A DNA stretch of 64,000 nt from Nostoc sp. UHCC 0702 (GCA_017164015.1 CP071065.1:4937918-5001917), one strand, 5' to 3'; shown: positions 8,216 through 17,470, counted from the stretch's first letter. Made by a program: numbers and translations. Notes: generated from the sequence alone by a model not told the origin.

Positions 8216-8512
8216 ATATAGCAGGGGACTGGGGACTGGGGACTGGGGACTGGGTGAAAAGTCTTTGTGTGTCTAGGTTTTATTATTTGTTGCTATAAAT
8301 CCTGAGTCAGGTTAACAACAGACTAGCTGTTAGATTGTAGTTAAACTTACCATAGATTAGTGGGAAAGGGAACTTCAAGAAATAAATTATAGCGATTCTC
8401 AGTTGGATGAGGTACGCTTCAACCCCACCCCCAGCCCCTCCCCGTGAACGGGGAGGGGTTGGGGGTGGGGTATTTTTCTTAAAAAGTGGGCTTTACCGCC
8501 GACTTTGTGTAA
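8216..8512. other. Intergenic repeats: GGGGACTG tandem and a long G/C-rich hairpin
   Basis: At 8225-8253 there are about four tandem units of GGGGACT(G). At 8422-8471 a long hairpin has arms of CCCCACCCCCAGCCCCTCCCC type around GTGAAC. Related hairpins are at about 3189-3231 and 4320-4382. These are dispersed repeats; the T-rich tract after the 8422 hairpin could terminate plus-strand transcripts, but no plus-strand gene precedes it. Confidence 0.65.
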
Positions 8513-9112
8513 TCACAACGTCGCTAGTAATTCCTTAAGCCGATCGCGCCCATCCCGAAAAACAGGCCAGCCATCGCCTACCAAAACTGCTTCTACTTGG
8601 GTTAATTCCGCCAGTCTCCGCACCGAAGCGATCGCTTGTTCTCGATTCATCAGCTTGTCATCTGGTAAGATAGTTAAACTGCCGGCTTTCCGTGCCCGCA
8701 CTAAATCCCCGGTAATCAAAGTTGTTTGTTCTAGTAGCAAAGCCAATTCTCCAGGAGTTTTAGAACCGTGGAGTTCAATCACCTTCAGTCCTGGCACTAA
8801 CTCATCACCATCAGACAACCAGCGATCGCAACGTATGGGGAAATTCTCTTTTTCTGCCGCTGGCCCGGCTATCTTAGCATAGGTTTGATCGGCAATTTCC
8901 TTCGCTGCCCTGACATGTTCTGAATTCGTCAGAATAATCCAAACCACACCACCGAGAGATTGCAGGTGATTCCAATCATGGTTTGATAAGGCTACTGGAT
9001 CAACTAAGATATTACCATCTGGACGTATCCAGGCAATCCCATTGAAATCAATATTTCTTGCAGGATTGAAAGTAGACCAGCCATATAAATCGGGACGGTG
9101 GAGAGATTTCAT
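8513..9112 (-). CDS. Metallo-beta-lactamase-fold-like protein
   Basis: I start it at the ATG at 9112 (MKSLHRPDLYGWSTFNPARN, 199 residues); a longer reading to 9157 adds 15 residues with no support. The sequence has the strand pattern of the MBL fold (NILVDPVALSN, VVWIILTNSEHVRAAKEIA, DGDELVPGLKVIELHG, LALLLEQTTLITGDLV). The canonical HxHxDH zinc motif is reduced to NSEHVRAA, with ITGDLV as the later acidic position. Cyanobacteria carry such shortened MBL-fold proteins with no known substrate. An active hydrolase is possible but not shown. No operon partner. Confidence 0.7.
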   Translation of the reverse strand: MKSLHRPDLYGWSTFNPARNIDFNGIAWIRPDGNILVDPVALSNHDWNHLQSLGGVVWIILTNSEHVRAAKEIADQTYAKIAGPAAEKENFPIRCDRWLSDGDELVPGLKVIELHGSKTPGELALLLEQTTLITGDLVRARKAGSLTILPDDKLMNREQAIASVRRLAELTQVEAVLVGDGWPVFRDGRDRLKELLATL

Positions 9113-9314
9113 AATAATTCTGGTGCAGTACCTGCAATTATTAATAATTATTTTCAATAATCTATCAGGAATTTAGCACAGAGTTCAAGAGTTGCGTTTA
9201 TTCGAGTTCTAGAAATTGAGTATACTACTGTAAATCTATAGATATTATGAATTTTACCTGGAAATTACCAATTTCCATAGAACTTTAACACAAATAAGCG
9301 GAGGCTCAGGGAAA

Positions 9315-10493
9315 GTGACGAAGATTCAGCGCCAAAAAATATCAGTCAAGGCCAGCCAGTTTACAGAGTCGGTAATTCGGGAAATGACAAGGGTAGCACT
9401 GCAATACGGTGCTGTGAACTTGGCGCAGGGGTTTCCTGATTTTCCATGTCCGGCGGAATTAAAACAAGCAGCCTATGAAGCAATAGAAACCGATGTTAAC
9501 CAGTATGCGATAACTTGGGGCGATCGCGCATTTCGGGAAGCGATCGCCAAAAAAGTGCAGTGGTATTTAGGTTTAGACATCAACCCCGAAACACAAATCA
9601 CCGTTACCTGTGGTTCAACAGAAGCAATGGCAGCTGTTATGTTAGCAACCATCGACCCAGGAGAGGAAGTGATTGTATTTGAGCCGTATTACGAAAACTA
9701 CGGCCCCGATGCCATTTTGGCAGGTGCTACACCTAGATATGTAACACTCCATCCCCCCGACTGGACATTTGACCAAACAGAATTACGTCAAGCATTTAAC
9801 GCCAACACCAAAGCCATCATCATCAACACCCCCCACAACCCCACAGGTAAAGTCTTCACCCGTGAAGAACTCACCCTAATAGCCGAACTTTGCCAGAAAT
9901 GGGATGTACTAGCATTCACAGACGAAATTTACGAACACATCCTCTACGATGACGCTCAACACATAGCCTTAGCCACCCTTCCCGGAATGGAAGAACGCAC
10001 CATTACCATCAATGGTCTATCCAAAACATACAGCGTCACCGGATGGCGCGTTGGCTACATCTTAGCAAACCCCCAACTCACAGGAGCCATTCGTAAAGTA
10101 CATGACTTTCTAACAGTTGGTGCGCCTGCACCCTTGCAAAGAGCCGGAGTAGCCGCCATGCAACTGCCACCAACTTACTATCAAGAACTAGCCCAACTTT
10201 ACCACAACAAGCGAGACACCATCTTAAAAATCTTAGATCAAATTGATATACCTTACTTCATACCCAAAGGAGCCTATTACATCTTTGCAGACATATCTAA
10301 ATTTGGCTACAAAAACGATATCGAATTCACCAACCACCTAATCAAAGATATTGGTATAGCCGTAGTTCCTGGTTCCAGCTTTTTCAACCAACCAGACAAA
10401 GGACAATCATTCATTCGCTTCTGCTTCAGTAAAAAACCTGAAACCCTGGAAGCAGCCGCTAATAAATTACACAAACTCAAACCAACAGCCTAA
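9315..10493 (+). CDS. Class I/II PLP-dependent aminotransferase
   Basis: A 392-residue fold-type I aminotransferase of the kynurenine/methionine/aspartate aminotransferase group. Visible are NLAQGFPDFPCPAELKQAA, NTPHNPTGKVFTREEL, the cofactor lysine in NGLSKTYSVTGWRVGY, and the C-terminal substrate arginine in FIRFCFS. The start is a GTG at 9315 with CAGGGAAA just upstream. It lies upstream of the cystathionine genes in the same direction, but 140 bases separate it from the next gene, so a shared sulfur-amino-acid role is only suggested. A methionine or aromatic aminotransferase is most likely; the exact substrate cannot be read. Confidence 0.88.
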   Translation: MTKIQRQKISVKASQFTESVIREMTRVALQYGAVNLAQGFPDFPCPAELKQAAYEAIETDVNQYAITWGDRAFREAIAKKVQWYLGLDINPETQITVTCGSTEAMAAVMLATIDPGEEVIVFEPYYENYGPDAILAGATPRYVTLHPPDWTFDQTELRQAFNANTKAIIINTPHNPTGKVFTREELTLIAELCQKWDVLAFTDEIYEHILYDDAQHIALATLPGMEERTITINGLSKTYSVTGWRVGYILANPQLTGAIRKVHDFLTVGAPAPLQRAGVAAMQLPPTYYQELAQLYHNKRDTILKILDQIDIPYFIPKGAYYIFADISKFGYKNDIEFTNHLIKDIGIAVVPGSSFFNQPDKGQSFIRFCFSKKPETLEAAANKLHKLKPTA

Positions 10494-10633
10494 ATTAAAA
10501 CTTCAAAAATTGCTCTTGCCTCAAAATTAACACTGTTCTCTTTGTGTTCTCTGCACCTCATTTAAATATTTCCAATCCATTCAACATGAAAGACCCATAA
10601 CCACATATTTATCATCACCAGCCAAAACTAACC

Positions 10634-12004
10634 ATGCCTACTTACGACAACATTTTACAAGCAATTGGTAGAACTCCATTAGTCAGACTTAACAAAGTAA
10701 CAGAAAATATTTCCTCCTGCATTTATGCCAAAGTAGAATATCTCAACCCTGGCGGAAGCACCAAAGATAGAATAGCCCTCGCCATGATAGAAGCAGCAGA
10801 AAAAACAGGTCAACTGCAACCAGGGGGAACCATAATTGAAGCTACCGCAGGTAACACTGGTGTAGGACTAGCATTAATTGCCGCAGTCAAAAAATATCGG
10901 TGTATTTTTGTCATGCCCGATAAAATGAGTCAAGATAAAATTAACCTACTCAAAGCTTACGGTGCAGAAGTAGTTGTCACTCCCACATCAGTAGCACCCG
11001 ACTCACCAGAAAGCTATAACGGTGTAGCAGAAAGACTCGCCAAAGAAATACCAGGAGCATACAGACCAAATCAGTTTGAAAATCCAGATAATCCTTTAGC
11101 TCATTACTTAACAACTGGCCCAGAAATTTGGGCAGATAGTCAGGGAAAAGTTGACGTTTTTGTAGCAGGTATGGGTACAGGCGGCACAATTTCAGGAGTT
11201 GCCAAATACCTCAAAGAGCAAAATCCGAATATAGTGATTGTTGGTGCAGATCCAGAAGGTTCTATACTTTCAGGAGATGCACCAAAATCATACAAAGTTG
11301 AAGGCATTGGTGAAGACTTTATCCCCAAAACATTTAATCGTCAAATAGTCGATGAAATGGTTCGAGTGAATGATAAAGAATCCTTTAATATGGCTCGTCG
11401 TCTTGCACGAGAAGAAGGCTTATTAGTGGGAGGTTCTTGTGGTACAGCAGTAGCCGCAGCACTCAAATATGCAGCGCGATTATCAGAACCAAAATATATT
11501 GTAGTACTTTTACCAGATACAGGAAGAAACTACATCAATAAAATCTACTCCGATGCTTGGATGCAGGAAAATGGTTTTTGGGAGGGTAAAACAGTAAGAA
11601 CCATCAAAGTTAGTGAAATTTTAGCTCAAAAAACAGATTTTCCTTCTCTAGTTGCGGTTAGTCCCCGCGACACCTTGAGCCAAGCTACCAACCTACTGCA
11701 AAAGCTGAATATTTCGCAGTTACCAGTAATTGATAACAATCATGTGGTAGGTAGCCTCAACGAAGCATCTTTGATGAAATTTCTCCATGATGGAATCAAC
11801 TTTTCTAACCAAGAAGTTCTCGCAGTGATGGGTAAACCCCTGCCAATTCTCGATGAACAAGTTGATATTTCCGAAGCTTACCGAGTCCTTTTATCAGGAA
11901 CAACAGCTATTATTATAACGCGTCATGATGTACCCATTGGATTAATCACCAGAGCCGATTTAATTAGATATTGGATTAATCAATTAAAGGATGAAGCCAT
12001 ATAA
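10634..12004 (+). CDS. cbs: Cystathionine beta-synthase
   Basis: 456 residues. The PLP domain of the cysteine synthase/CBS family has the cofactor lysine in NPGGSTKDRIA near residue 43 and the TAGNTG loop for cofactor and carboxylate binding. GTGGTISGVAKYL and EGIGEDFIP follow. From about 330 to the end there are two CBS motifs (SEILAQKTDFPSLVAVSPRDT..., VLAVMGKPLPILDEQVDISE...), a Bateman module that may bind adenosyl ligands. The haem-binding N-terminus of the animal enzyme is absent. It condenses serine and homocysteine to cystathionine. With the gamma-lyase/synthase gene 235 bases downstream it forms a reverse transsulfuration pair. Confidence 0.93.
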   Translation: MPTYDNILQAIGRTPLVRLNKVTENISSCIYAKVEYLNPGGSTKDRIALAMIEAAEKTGQLQPGGTIIEATAGNTGVGLALIAAVKKYRCIFVMPDKMSQDKINLLKAYGAEVVVTPTSVAPDSPESYNGVAERLAKEIPGAYRPNQFENPDNPLAHYLTTGPEIWADSQGKVDVFVAGMGTGGTISGVAKYLKEQNPNIVIVGADPEGSILSGDAPKSYKVEGIGEDFIPKTFNRQIVDEMVRVNDKESFNMARRLAREEGLLVGGSCGTAVAAALKYAARLSEPKYIVVLLPDTGRNYINKIYSDAWMQENGFWEGKTVRTIKVSEILAQKTDFPSLVAVSPRDTLSQATNLLQKLNISQLPVIDNNHVVGSLNEASLMKFLHDGINFSNQEVLAVMGKPLPILDEQVDISEAYRVLLSGTTAIIITRHDVPIGLITRADLIRYWINQLKDEAI

Positions 12005-12239
12005 TATCATTTTACTTTAATGTTGATACAAATAGGTTACAAGAGAGCAGGGATGAAAAAATTTGTATCAGGCTTTTCATGAAATTGTATAACATGGTGC
12101 GTTAGGCTAAAGCCATAACGCACCCTACTTAAACTTTTTGCGTTCTTTTCTTCTTTGCGCCTTTGCGTCTCTGCGTGAGACAAAAAAATGCCAGAGGCCT
12201 ATGAATTAAATTAAAACCAAAAATAACCAAGGAAAAATC
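12005..12239. other. Intergenic repeats between the transsulfuration genes
   Basis: Holds a 29-base hairpin at 12096-12124 (GGTGCGTTA...TAACGCACC with an inner GGCT/AGCC stem) and a copy of the TTTGCGCCTTTGCGTCTCTGCGTGAGA-type genomic repeat at about 12153-12180. The second repeat family reappears inside an NRPS coding region at 50434-50466. Confidence 0.7.
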
Positions 12240-13376
12240 ATGGAATTTGAAACTAAAGCGATTCATGAAGGGCAACAATCAGATCCGCAAACTGGTGCTG
12301 TGATTGTACCAATTTATTTAACTTCTACCTATGAACAACAAGCAATAGGTCAGCACAAAGGATATGAATATTCTCGGACAGGAAACCCCACCCGCAATGC
12401 TTTAGAAGAGGCTTTAGCCTCAATTGAAAATGCTAAATATGGTTTAGCATTTGCCTCTGGATTAGCAGCAACTACCACTGTATTAAGTCTACTCAAAAGT
12501 GGCGATCACATTGTTGCAGGAGATGATTTGTATGGTGGTACTTATCGCTTGCTAGAAAGAGTTGTGAAAAATTGGGGTGTGACGACTACTTATGTAGATA
12601 TTGATAACTTGGCTGACTTTGAAACAGCCATTCAACCAAACACCAAGCTAATTTGGATTGAAACTCCCACCAACCCATTGTTAAAAATTGTTGATATTCC
12701 AGCTTTAGCAAATATTGCTCGGAAACACAACATTGTTCTAGTAGTTGATAATACCTTTGCTAGTCCTTATTTTCAAAAACCCTTAGATTTAGGCGCTGAT
12801 ATTGTAGTTCACAGCACAACTAAATATCTAGGTGGACACAGCGATATTATTGGCGGGGCAGTTGTCACATCTAATGAGCAATTATACACCGAACTGAAGT
12901 TTTATCAAAACGCGATCGGGGCAGTTCCTAGTCCTTTTGATAGTTGGTTAGTGCTGCGAGGTATTAAAACCCTAGCTGTGAGAATGCGAGAACATGAAAA
13001 AAATGCTTTATTTTTGGCTGAATTTTTAGAAAAGCATCCGAAAGTAGAGCAAATTTATTATCCAGGGTTAGCCAGTCATGAACAACATCAACTAGCAAAA
13101 GAACAAATGTCTGGCTTTGGCGGAATGATTAGTTTGGAATTAAAAGGTGGTTTTGCTGAGGTTGAAAGATTCGTTGCTAAACTGAAGTTGTTTTTGCTAG
13201 CTGAAAGCTTAGGAGGAGTGGAATCACTGCTGTGCTATCCTGCCAAAATGACCCACGGTTCTCTACCAGAAGCAGAACGAATTAAACGTGGAATTAAGGA
13301 TAATTTAATCCGTCTTTCTGTAGGAATTGAGCATCCGCTGGATTTGCAAGCCGATTTAGAGAATGCTTTGAGATAA
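12240..13376 (+). CDS. Cystathionine gamma-lyase / gamma-synthase family enzyme
   Basis: A 378-residue Cys/Met-metabolism PLP enzyme. Visible are ETKAIHEGQQSDPQTGAVIVPIY at the N-terminus, YEYSRTGNPTRNALE (tyrosine and arginine contacting the PLP of the neighbouring subunit), IWIETPTNPLLK, VVDNTFASPYFQ, the cofactor lysine in VHSTTKYLGGHSD, and the C-terminal LIRLSVGIEHPLDLQADLENAL. Sequence alone does not separate lyase (cystathionine to cysteine) from synthase. The neighbouring cystathionine beta-synthase favours the lyase role in reverse transsulfuration. The ATG at 12240 is preceded by AAGGAAAAATC, a good ribosome-binding site. Confidence 0.9.
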   Translation: MEFETKAIHEGQQSDPQTGAVIVPIYLTSTYEQQAIGQHKGYEYSRTGNPTRNALEEALASIENAKYGLAFASGLAATTTVLSLLKSGDHIVAGDDLYGGTYRLLERVVKNWGVTTTYVDIDNLADFETAIQPNTKLIWIETPTNPLLKIVDIPALANIARKHNIVLVVDNTFASPYFQKPLDLGADIVVHSTTKYLGGHSDIIGGAVVTSNEQLYTELKFYQNAIGAVPSPFDSWLVLRGIKTLAVRMREHEKNALFLAEFLEKHPKVEQIYYPGLASHEQHQLAKEQMSGFGGMISLELKGGFAEVERFVAKLKLFLLAESLGGVESLLCYPAKMTHGSLPEAERIKRGIKDNLIRLSVGIEHPLDLQADLENALR

Positions 13377-13557
13377 GGGAATTGGGAATTGGGACTAGTT
13401 TTCCCATTTCCGATGATGGCTATTTTGCGTTGAGTATTGTCTGACGATGACTGATGACTTTGGGTACTTGGGTTTGTCAAGGAGGGCGATCGCAGTTCGA
13501 TGAGCATCGTTATTTGAGAATCTGTCAATTTTGATACTCTTCCATTACCCATTCTCG

Positions 13558-13590
13558 AAAACTCTATCCAATAGGGGATGGAGTTTTTTA
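13558..13590 (+). terminator. Rho-independent-type hairpin
   Basis: Stem AAACTCTATCC / GGATGGAGTTT with a short AATAGG loop followed by TTTTTATTG. It is 180 bases after the gamma-lyase stop, so it could end a transcript with a long 3' tail. Confidence 0.5.
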
Positions 13591-13894
13591 TTGCTTTTAT
13601 GACATCTATATTCGTGTCTATCTATTTTCAATTTTATAAAAGTTAATAAATGCTTTGGTTGAGGCATTTGTTAAAAAAATATGACATCATTATTTGACTA
13701 AATATTAAGTTTTTCTTGCCATCCCCAGTTAGTTACTTACTACCTGAATCAATCTCCCCTAAACGACGGGAGATTCAAACCCTCGCTGAGCAATAATTGC
13801 CATAAAAACAACAGTATTTTATGTGGAATTACATGAAATTCCCGGTAATTCTATCGGGATTGGTGGTTGATAAATTATGTAATAAAAAAGTCCA

Positions 13895-13923
13895 TTGACT
13901 CTTTAAAAGAATAAGATTACTGT
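13895..13923 (+). promoter_or_regulatory. Candidate promoter of the Cys/Met-rich protein gene
   Basis: TTGACT at 13895-13900, a 17-base spacer, and TACTGT at 13918-13923 (fits TAnnnT). It is 58 bases upstream of the ATG at 13982. Confidence 0.4.
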
Positions 13924-13981
13924 TATGAGTAGTCCTCGTTAGGGCACTCTTAATACATCAATAAATCAAGAGGTATTTCCT

Positions 13982-14347
13982 ATGATGATGATGATGATGA
14001 CTGAATCCATAACCCCCGAAATGCAAACTTGCATGGACGATTGCATGGATTGTCACAAAATGTGCATGGAAGCCATGACTCACTGCATGAGCAAAGGCAG
14101 TAACAATATGGACATGAGCATGATGAGCATGATGCGTGACTGTGCTGAAATGTGCATGATGTGCATGAATATGATCATGGGCGGTTCTGAGTTCATGGGA
14201 CGCACTTGTATGCTTTGTGCTGAGATGTGCGATCGCTGTGCAATGGCTTGTGAACAAATGAGCGATGATCAAATGATGATGGATTGTGCTGCTGCTTGCC
14301 GCAAGTGTGCAGAATCCTGTAGATCTATGGAAATGATGCCTGTTTAA
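13982..14347 (+). CDS. Four-helix-bundle copper-storage-type protein (Cys/Met-rich)
   Basis: 121 residues with about 19 cysteines and 30 methionines. The cysteines occur in CxxC and CxxxC spacing along predicted helices (CMDDCMDCHKMC, RDCAEMCMMCMN, CMLCAEMCDRCAMACE, CAAACRKCAESC). This is the pattern of the DUF326 / copper storage protein (Csp) family, whose four-helix bundles store Cu(I) on thiols pointing into the core. There is no signal peptide, so it should be cytosolic like Csp3. It starts with six ATG codons in a row; AAGAGG at 13968-13973 is 8 bases before the first, which supports that start, although initiation may slide. A copper role is from the family, not shown here. Confidence 0.85.
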   Translation: MMMMMMTESITPEMQTCMDDCMDCHKMCMEAMTHCMSKGSNNMDMSMMSMMRDCAEMCMMCMNMIMGGSEFMGRTCMLCAEMCDRCAMACEQMSDDQMMMDCAAACRKCAESCRSMEMMPV

Positions 14348-14386
14348 TTACGTTACATAGCAGAAGTTTCTCTGCAACCTATTATT

Positions 14387-14426
14387 CAAGCGCTCAGGCT
14401 GTTCAAGTCTGGGCGCTTGAAGTTTT
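14387..14426 (+). terminator. Rho-independent terminator after the copper-storage gene
   Basis: Stem CAAGCGCTCAG / CTGGGCGCTTG with an 11-base loop, followed by AAGTTTTGTT. It lies 40 bases after the stop codon. Confidence 0.75.
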
Positions 14427-14510
14427 GTTAACTAAATCATCAGTCTGATAAATGGAACTAAATTATCAGATTGTAGGAAATTGAGCCGCAAAAAGCCGAA
14501 GGGGAGCTAA

Positions 14511-14734
14511 GAGGATGTTTGAAAAGTATTGGGCGAATATAATTCGCTACTACACAAACACGCGTCCGCCTGTGCGGACTCATGAAAAATTAAGGGTTTT
14601 GAACCCACGCAGGTGTGTAAAGTCTCGTGTAGCCAAGCCACTGCGAAGAGCGCGGTTTCCCGACAGCCTTTGCATGTGGCGCGCGACTTCTAGTCGCCAA
14701 AGCAAGTAATAAATTAGACTTTTCAAACAACCTC
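14511..14734. mobile_element. 224-bp MITE (copy 2), TAA target duplication
   Basis: The ends are left GAGGATGTTTGAAAAGT and right (reverse complement) GAGGTTGTTTGAAAAGT. TAA lies on both sides (14508-14510 and 14735-14737). Same family of ends as 808-969, but a different interior rich in CGCG-containing stretches. No transposase. The 64-codon open frame inside is not a gene. Confidence 0.85.
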
Positions 14735-14800
14735 TAAGACACAAAGGGTTTTCATTGGTTATGGTGTACGCAGTTCATGATGGCTACTTATTAATTCCAT

Positions 14801-15454
14801 TCAACTTGATGAGGTGAAATCAGGTAAATTATCGGATTTACTAAGAATGAATAAACTGCCATCTCCTCCACGTCCAATTCTTAAAGTTTCATCCAAATAA
14901 GTAATGTCAAGGGTGGCAGTTCTACCTTGAGGATTATTAGCATTGGACACCTTAAATTGGTTGAATTGAGGGGTATTAATGCCGAAAATTTTCTCAATTG
15001 ATAGATAACGTTTGTCAAAATAAACGTTGATGCGTTTATTTGTTAGAGGCTCTACATCTTCTTTCGCAGGCTCAAAGCTAGCTGTGACTTTGACATATCC
15101 TGATATTAGCCCCAAAGAATGTTTAACTTCAGCTAGATTGAAAAATAATTTATTTGCAACATCAATCACTTGATAGACTTTACCTAGTTTTAATCCCAAT
15201 GGTAGGGAAGCTAAGGATCGGATTTCTCTAGCAGTGGAGTATTGTAGTTGCCAAGCTCCTTCTAGCAAAGAAGTAGCATATAAAAGAGGATTGGGATTGG
15301 GATTGTTGCTTTCTAGTTCTGTTGTCAATTGTTCAATTTCTGCGGCGGTAGTTTTGTCTAGCTTTAAATTGGTGACAGGAGAGCGATCGCTGTCGGTTTG
15401 TATCTTCGCCAACCTCGCTTGTAATTTTTCCTTCAATAAGAGTTGATTGTTCAA
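14801..15454 (-). CDS. PAP/fibrillin-family protein
   Basis: 217 residues with the plastid-lipid-associated protein (fibrillin) pattern. An N-terminal helical region is followed by LLEGAWQLQYSTAREIRSL, LGLKLGKVYQVID, and the closing LDITYLDETLRIGRGGDGSLFILSK. In cyanobacteria and plastids these lipocalin-like proteins associate with thylakoid membranes or lipid globules and affect photoprotection; the ligand is unknown. The start appears to be a TTG at 15454 (MNNQLLLKEKL), with AAAGGGAAATATTC upstream. Monocistronic, bordered by a divergent GNAT gene. Confidence 0.88.
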   Translation of the reverse strand: MNNQLLLKEKLQARLAKIQTDSDRSPVTNLKLDKTTAAEIEQLTTELESNNPNPNPLLYATSLLEGAWQLQYSTAREIRSLASLPLGLKLGKVYQVIDVANKLFFNLAEVKHSLGLISGYVKVTASFEPAKEDVEPLTNKRINVYFDKRYLSIEKIFGINTPQFNQFKVSNANNPQGRTATLDITYLDETLRIGRGGDGSLFILSKSDNLPDFTSSS

Positions 15455-15640
15455 GGCTTGAATATTTCCCTTTACATAGCGTATATCTTTTATTAAGCCT
15501 TATCTAGTTGCAGATGGGGCTAACTTAAAAATTAAAATTAAAAATTAACAATCTATTCTCTTGGTTCCTGCTTCCTAACTCCTGAATTCTGGTATATTTG
15601 TCCTTTGTAAACTTTTTCTAAAAAGGTTGAAGTTATACAT

Positions 15641-16189
15641 ATGGTTGTTGAAGTCACTACCTGGTATTTAGAAATGCTAGATCCCAAACAGTTGCGTCCA
15701 GGTGCTTTCAGTGACTTCAATTTGAGAATTGAGCAAGCAGAAATTCCTTCACCCGAATTCAGTCGCTTTCTTTACAGCAGTGTAGGAGGGAACTGGTATT
15801 GGATTGATCGCCTCAAATGGGATTACGAACGTTGGTTTGCTTATCTCAATCGTCCAGAGTTAGAAACTTGGGTTGCTTATATTTCGGGTACGCCAGCAGG
15901 ATACATCGAACTGGAGAGTCAACCAGGAAATAATGTAGAAATTGCTTACTTTGGTATTTTACAACAGTTTACTGGACAAGGATTAGGAGGGTATTTACTC
16001 AGCCAAGGAGTAGAACGAGCATGGAAAATTGGCGCAAAGCGAGTTTGGGTGCATACTTGCAGTTTGGATAGTGTTTATGCATTACCAAACTACCAAGCAC
16101 GAGGTTTTCAAATTTATAAGCAAGAAGTACACACTCAAAAATTGCCTGATAAACCTATTGGCCCTTGGTTGGGTGCTTATGATTCATGA
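15641..16189 (+). CDS. GNAT-family N-acetyltransferase
   Basis: 182 residues. The acetyl-CoA-binding core is visible as VEIAYFGILQQFTGQGLGGYLLSQGVERAW (Q-x-x-G-Q-G-x-G loop), followed by RVWVHTCSLDSVYALPNYQARGFQIYKQE, the usual GNAT strand-helix ending. The substrate is unknown. The ATG at 15641 follows AAAGGTTGAAG. It converges on the serine hydrolase gene, whose end is only 27 bases away. Confidence 0.85.
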   Translation: MVVEVTTWYLEMLDPKQLRPGAFSDFNLRIEQAEIPSPEFSRFLYSSVGGNWYWIDRLKWDYERWFAYLNRPELETWVAYISGTPAGYIELESQPGNNVEIAYFGILQQFTGQGLGGYLLSQGVERAWKIGAKRVWVHTCSLDSVYALPNYQARGFQIYKQEVHTQKLPDKPIGPWLGAYDS

Positions 16190-16216
16190 TCATTGAGGTG
16201 ATTGTGCGATCGCCTG

Positions 16217-17470
16217 TTATTTCTCGGCTGCAAGTTTAGCAATCACTCCAGTATACAATGACACAAACTGTTGCTGTTCTAAAGGTGCATTGTTATTATT
16301 CCAAGTAGCAACCACACAGTAATTTTTGCCGTTCTTTGCTTGCAACCAAGTTGTCATATTGATAACACCAGGCTCAGATCCACCTTTAAATGCTACCCGC
16401 TGCCAATCTTGAGCATTCGTAACACCGGGATTAATATTCATCAAAGGCAAATCAGCAACTTGTTCCATTAATTCGCAGAGTTCTTCAGCTGTAAAAAACC
16501 ATTCTACATCTAGAGCGACTGGATTAGCTGTTTCTTCAAACTCATTCACATTAGGAAGCGGTTTATTTGTCAATTCTTGGAGTATGGCGCGACGTTGAGC
16601 TTCTTTGCTTGTGCGATAACGCTTCAGCAAGTTTCGATTTTGAGAACCTTTGAGAACGAACGCTTCACGAGTAGTCAAAAAGGGACGGTTACGGGGTGAT
16701 ACTAACTCAATAGGCTGTCTTCCAATGAGATTAATTAATATGTCTGTTGCTGTATTGTCGCTGAGAGAAATCATTAAAGATGCAAGTGTTTCTACTGTCA
16801 GATATGCATTATCTGGCCATGTTTGTAACATTCCAGATGGTAGACTTTTTAAATTCGGTTGCAGTTGCACTACATCTTTCCATGTCAGTTTCCCAGAAGC
16901 AATTTCTGATTTGAGTGCTTTGAGTACTGCTAATTTGAAGGCTGAACCAACTGCCAGAGGGGTTTTGCTATTTAATTCGGCTTGTATTGTTTTGCCTTCT
17001 TGAACTAAAAAACTGACTTTTCCAGGTAATGCTTGAAAAAGCGCGATCGCGTCTTTTAAATTAATCAGCTTAGCTTGTGGTGGCTCAAACAGCAAGCCGG
17101 AAATTTGTCCTTGTTTATTCAGAACTATTTTAACCGATACTAAAGCTTGATTAAATTTAACCAAGTAATCTTGACCATTATTTTCTACACCTTCATAGCC
17201 TCCCAATTGAATCTTGAGTACAGCAATTACTTGTCGCACTTGTTCTATAGGGACTGGTGCTAAAAATTCAGGTGCAAACCACTCTGGCTTGATTTGTTTA
17301 CTCGTAAATAATCTTTCTAAAGCAGCTTTGGGAGATATGGTTTTATCTATAGTCTCAATCTGAGCTAAGGGTAGTAGTTGAAGTTTAACGTCTGCTAACG
17401 CTAACTGAGGAAATATCAAGTTGATTGTTAGCAGGATAGTTAATAAAGTAATTATGTAATATTGACGCAT
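16217..17470 (-). CDS. Exported class A beta-lactamase-like serine hydrolase
   Basis: 417 residues with a signal peptide (MRQYYIITLLTILLTINLIFPQLALA). An extra N-terminal domain of about 130 residues precedes a beta-lactamase/PBP fold with all three hallmark motifs: SxxK in VGSAFKLAVLKAL, SDN in MISLSDNTATDILINL, and a KTG equivalent KGG in VAFKGGSEPGVINMT. The extra domain (SPKAALERLFTSKQIKPEWFAPEFL) and the spacing are those of cyanobacterial serine hydrolases of unknown substrate. It may act on peptidoglycan or small ester/lactam substrates in the periplasm. Whether it hydrolyses beta-lactams cannot be read from the sequence. Confidence 0.85.
   Translation of the reverse strand: MRQYYIITLLTILLTINLIFPQLALADVKLQLLPLAQIETIDKTISPKAALERLFTSKQIKPEWFAPEFLAPVPIEQVRQVIAVLKIQLGGYEGVENNGQDYLVKFNQALVSVKIVLNKQGQISGLLFEPPQAKLINLKDAIALFQALPGKVSFLVQEGKTIQAELNSKTPLAVGSAFKLAVLKALKSEIASGKLTWKDVVQLQPNLKSLPSGMLQTWPDNAYLTVETLASLMISLSDNTATDILINLIGRQPIELVSPRNRPFLTTREAFVLKGSQNRNLLKRYRTSKEAQRRAILQELTNKPLPNVNEFEETANPVALDVEWFFTAEELCELMEQVADLPLMNINPGVTNAQDWQRVAFKGGSEPGVINMTTWLQAKNGKNYCVVATWNNNNAPLEQQQFVSLYTGVIAKLAAEK

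Larger units (their letters stand above)
13377..13981. other. Intergenic region; terminator-like hairpin and csp promoter
   Basis: No gene is supported; the minus-strand open frame overlapping the end of the gamma-lyase gene is a shadow. It contains an HIP1-type site (GCGATCGC, 13486-13493), a hairpin with a T-run at 13558-13590, and a promoter-like pair at 13895-13923. Confidence 0.6.

Noticed and set aside
8422..8471. G/C-rich hairpin as terminator of the KAP or MBL genes
   Set aside because: Both genes run on the minus strand and the hairpin lies downstream of the MBL gene without a T-run in that direction; the same hairpin family occurs in unrelated places.
13958..14272. Minus-strand open frame rich in His opposite the copper-storage gene
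   Set aside because: The His runs are the complement of the Met/Cys-rich codons of the real gene; no start signal and no family.
14515..14709. 64-codon open frame inside the MITE at 14511
   Set aside because: Lies wholly within a non-autonomous element; no transposase motif.
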